Source of the DNA: Anaerolineales bacterium
GTDB lineage: Bacteria; Chloroflexota; Anaerolineae; Epilineales; JAANWY01
DNA: 5,816 nucleotides
Direction: 5' to 3'
Assembly: GCA_018263655.1 (NCBI GenBank)
Contig: JAANWY010000337.1
Span: 1 to 5,816 of the forward strand
Shown here one piece after another: positions 4,717 through 5,816 of the stretch (within the stretch, counting starts at the first letter, position 1; every line of letters starts with the position of its first letter). The notes below the pieces were generated by a model. That model searched no databases. It was not told the DNA's origin and saw nothing but the letters and a program-made list of their open reading frames with translations. The position numbers and the translations under genes were made by a program.

Positions 4717-5816
4717 TCAATCCGAAACCGTCGCCCCGGCCATCATCAACCCGAGCTCTTCCACGTCAGCCTCATCGGCCGGCATCTCGCCGACAATCTT
4801 GCCCTCGTAGATCACGGCGATGCGGTCGCTCAGGGACTGAATCTCGTCCAGATCCTCGGAGATGAGGAGGATGCCAGTGCCTTGGCCGCGCTGTTCGATC
4901 AGCCGCTGGTGGATGTACTCCGTGGCACCAATGTCGACACCGCGCGTCGGCTGGGCAGCGATCAAGACTTTCGGCGTACGGGACAGCTCGCGGGCGAGGA
5001 TCAGCTTCTGGATGTTGCCACCGGATAGGTTCTTCGTCGGCGTCTCCTGGCTCGGCGTGCGCACGTCGTAGTTCTGGATCAGATCCTCCGCGTGTTTTCG
5101 GATGGCGTTCAGGTCCATGAACCACCCCCGCGTCAGGGCCGGCGTCGCGTGCGTTTCCAGAATTGCATTTTCGGCCACGGTGAAGTCTTGGATGACGCCC
5201 ATGGTCAGGCGTTCTTCGGGGATGTAGGCCAAGCCGGCGTCGATAACTTTGTCGGGGGGCTGGTTCGTCACATCCTGGCCGGCCAGACGCACCTGTCCCG
5301 CCGTCGCCTCGCGGAGTCCGGTGATCACTTCGGCCAGCTCGCGTTGTCCGTTGCCAGAGACGCCCGCCAGGCCCAGGGTCTCGCCGGCTCGCACCTGCAG
5401 CGACACGCCGTTGAGGGCTGGTACCTCGCGGTCACTCAGGCAGTGCACGTCGTCGACGTCCAGCACGACCGATCCTGGTTCTACCTCGGGTTTCTCTAGA
5501 CGCTCGATCACCTCCCGGCCCACCATCATCCGCGCCAGCGCGCTGCGGTCCGTGTCCTCCGTCTCGACCTCGCCGACGACGCGGCCCAGGCGCAACACGG
5601 TCACGCGATCGCTGACGGCAAAGACTTCGCGCAGCTTGTGAGTGATGAAAATCAGGGCGTGGCCATCCTCCCTCATCTGGTTCAGCGTGACGAAGAGCTC
5701 GTCGACTTCCTGTGGCGTCAGCACAGCGGTGGGCTCGTCCAGGATCAGCAGCGCCGCGCCGCGATAGAGGGCCTTCAGGATCTCGGCGATTTGCTTTTCT
5801 CCGACGGAGAGCTGCC
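4717..5816 (-). CDS. BmpA/nucleoside-type ABC transporter ATP-binding protein, 5'-truncated
   Basis: The last 365 residues of a double-NBD ATPase of the sugar/nucleoside importer class (about 500 residues when complete); the start lies beyond the right edge. Counting from the first full codon, domain 1 shows signature LSVGEKQ (2-8), Walker B ALLILDE (21-27) and switch His59 (ITHKL). Domain 2 has the degenerate features usual for this class: GVSGNGQ (151-157) in place of Walker A, signature LSGGNIQ (263-269), VLIAAQPTRGVD (283-294) with Gln for the catalytic Glu, and LLISEDLDE with Glu320 for the switch His. AAQPTRG and ISEDLDE point to the NupO/YufO-like branch that pairs with BmpA lipoproteins and imports nucleosides. 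Only domain 1 should hydrolyse ATP normally. No permease gene follows; the next downstream signal is the promoter at 4667-4695, so partner genes must lie upstream, outside the window, or elsewhere. Confidence 0.93.
   Translation of the reverse strand, partial: QLSVGEKQIAEILKALYRGAALLILDEPTAVLTPQEVDELFVTLNQMREDGHALIFITHKLREVFAVSDRVTVLRLGRVVGEVETEDTDRSALARMMVGREVIERLEKPEVEPGSVVLDVDDVHCLSDREVPALNGVSLQVRAGETLGLAGVSGNGQRELAEVITGLREATAGQVRLAGQDVTNQPPDKVIDAGLAYIPEERLTMGVIQDFTVAENAILETHATPALTRGWFMDLNAIRKHAEDLIQNYDVRTPSQETPTKNLSGGNIQKLILARELSRTPKVLIAAQPTRGVDIGATEYIHQRLIEQRGQGTGILLISEDLDEIQSLSDRIAVIYEGKIVGEMPADEADVEELGLMMAGATVSD

Overview
All five confident genes lie on the minus strand, so transcription runs from high to low coordinates. 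The gene set is an F420-dependent NADP oxidoreductase, a tandem-domain universal stress protein, an SsnA-type aminohydrolase, a TauE/SafE (TSUP) exporter and a BmpA-type nucleoside ABC ATPase. The moderately high G+C and palindromic intergenic repeats also fit. Together these suggest a member of the Chloroflexota, probably from an environmental short-read assembly. The phylum is an inference; an actinobacterium or another F420 user cannot be excluded from this sequence alone.

Layout in order of transcription. (1) 4717-5816: 3' two-thirds of a double-NBD ABC ATPase, truncated by the right edge of the window. (2) 4667-4695: a near-consensus sigma70-type promoter (GTGACA, 17 bp, TATAAT, extended TG) with an 11-bp palindrome over its -35 box. 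It drives a small two-helix membrane protein gene (4301-4627) and, 9 bp further on, the TSUP transporter gene (3371-4291). (3) 3234-3382: a 133-bp non-autonomous mobile element (MITE). It has 13-bp terminal inverted repeats and exact 8-bp target duplications, and a perfect 56-bp palindrome lies at its centre. (4) 2374-3207: Usp gene, overlapping by ATGA with the ssnA-like gene (1004-2377). After ssnA come a 56-bp palindromic repeat (956-1011), a possible 46-codon ORF (803-943) and npdG (93-779). Positions 1-92 hold no gene I can support.

The main result is the element between the TSUP and Usp genes. Removing one target-duplication copy plus the element restores a compact junction: the TSUP gene still ends Leu-Thr-Ala-stop, and the Usp ATG follows after 22 nt. 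The membrane-protein, TSUP, Usp and ssnA genes were therefore probably one operon, later split by an IS66-type MITE. The element re-created the TSUP stop codon exactly and brought in a terminator-like hairpin.

The second result is a warning about data quality. Inside npdG (543-572) there is a stretch matching the Illumina read-2 adapter. It encodes VLFRS where the family normally has a conserved L-T-V-P segment, so this part of the gene is probably an assembly artefact.

Functional picture (inference): a nucleoside-type importer, a predicted aminohydrolase of the SsnA branch, a small-anion exporter, a stress protein and F420/NADP hydride exchange lie side by side. The sequence does not show that they act in one pathway.
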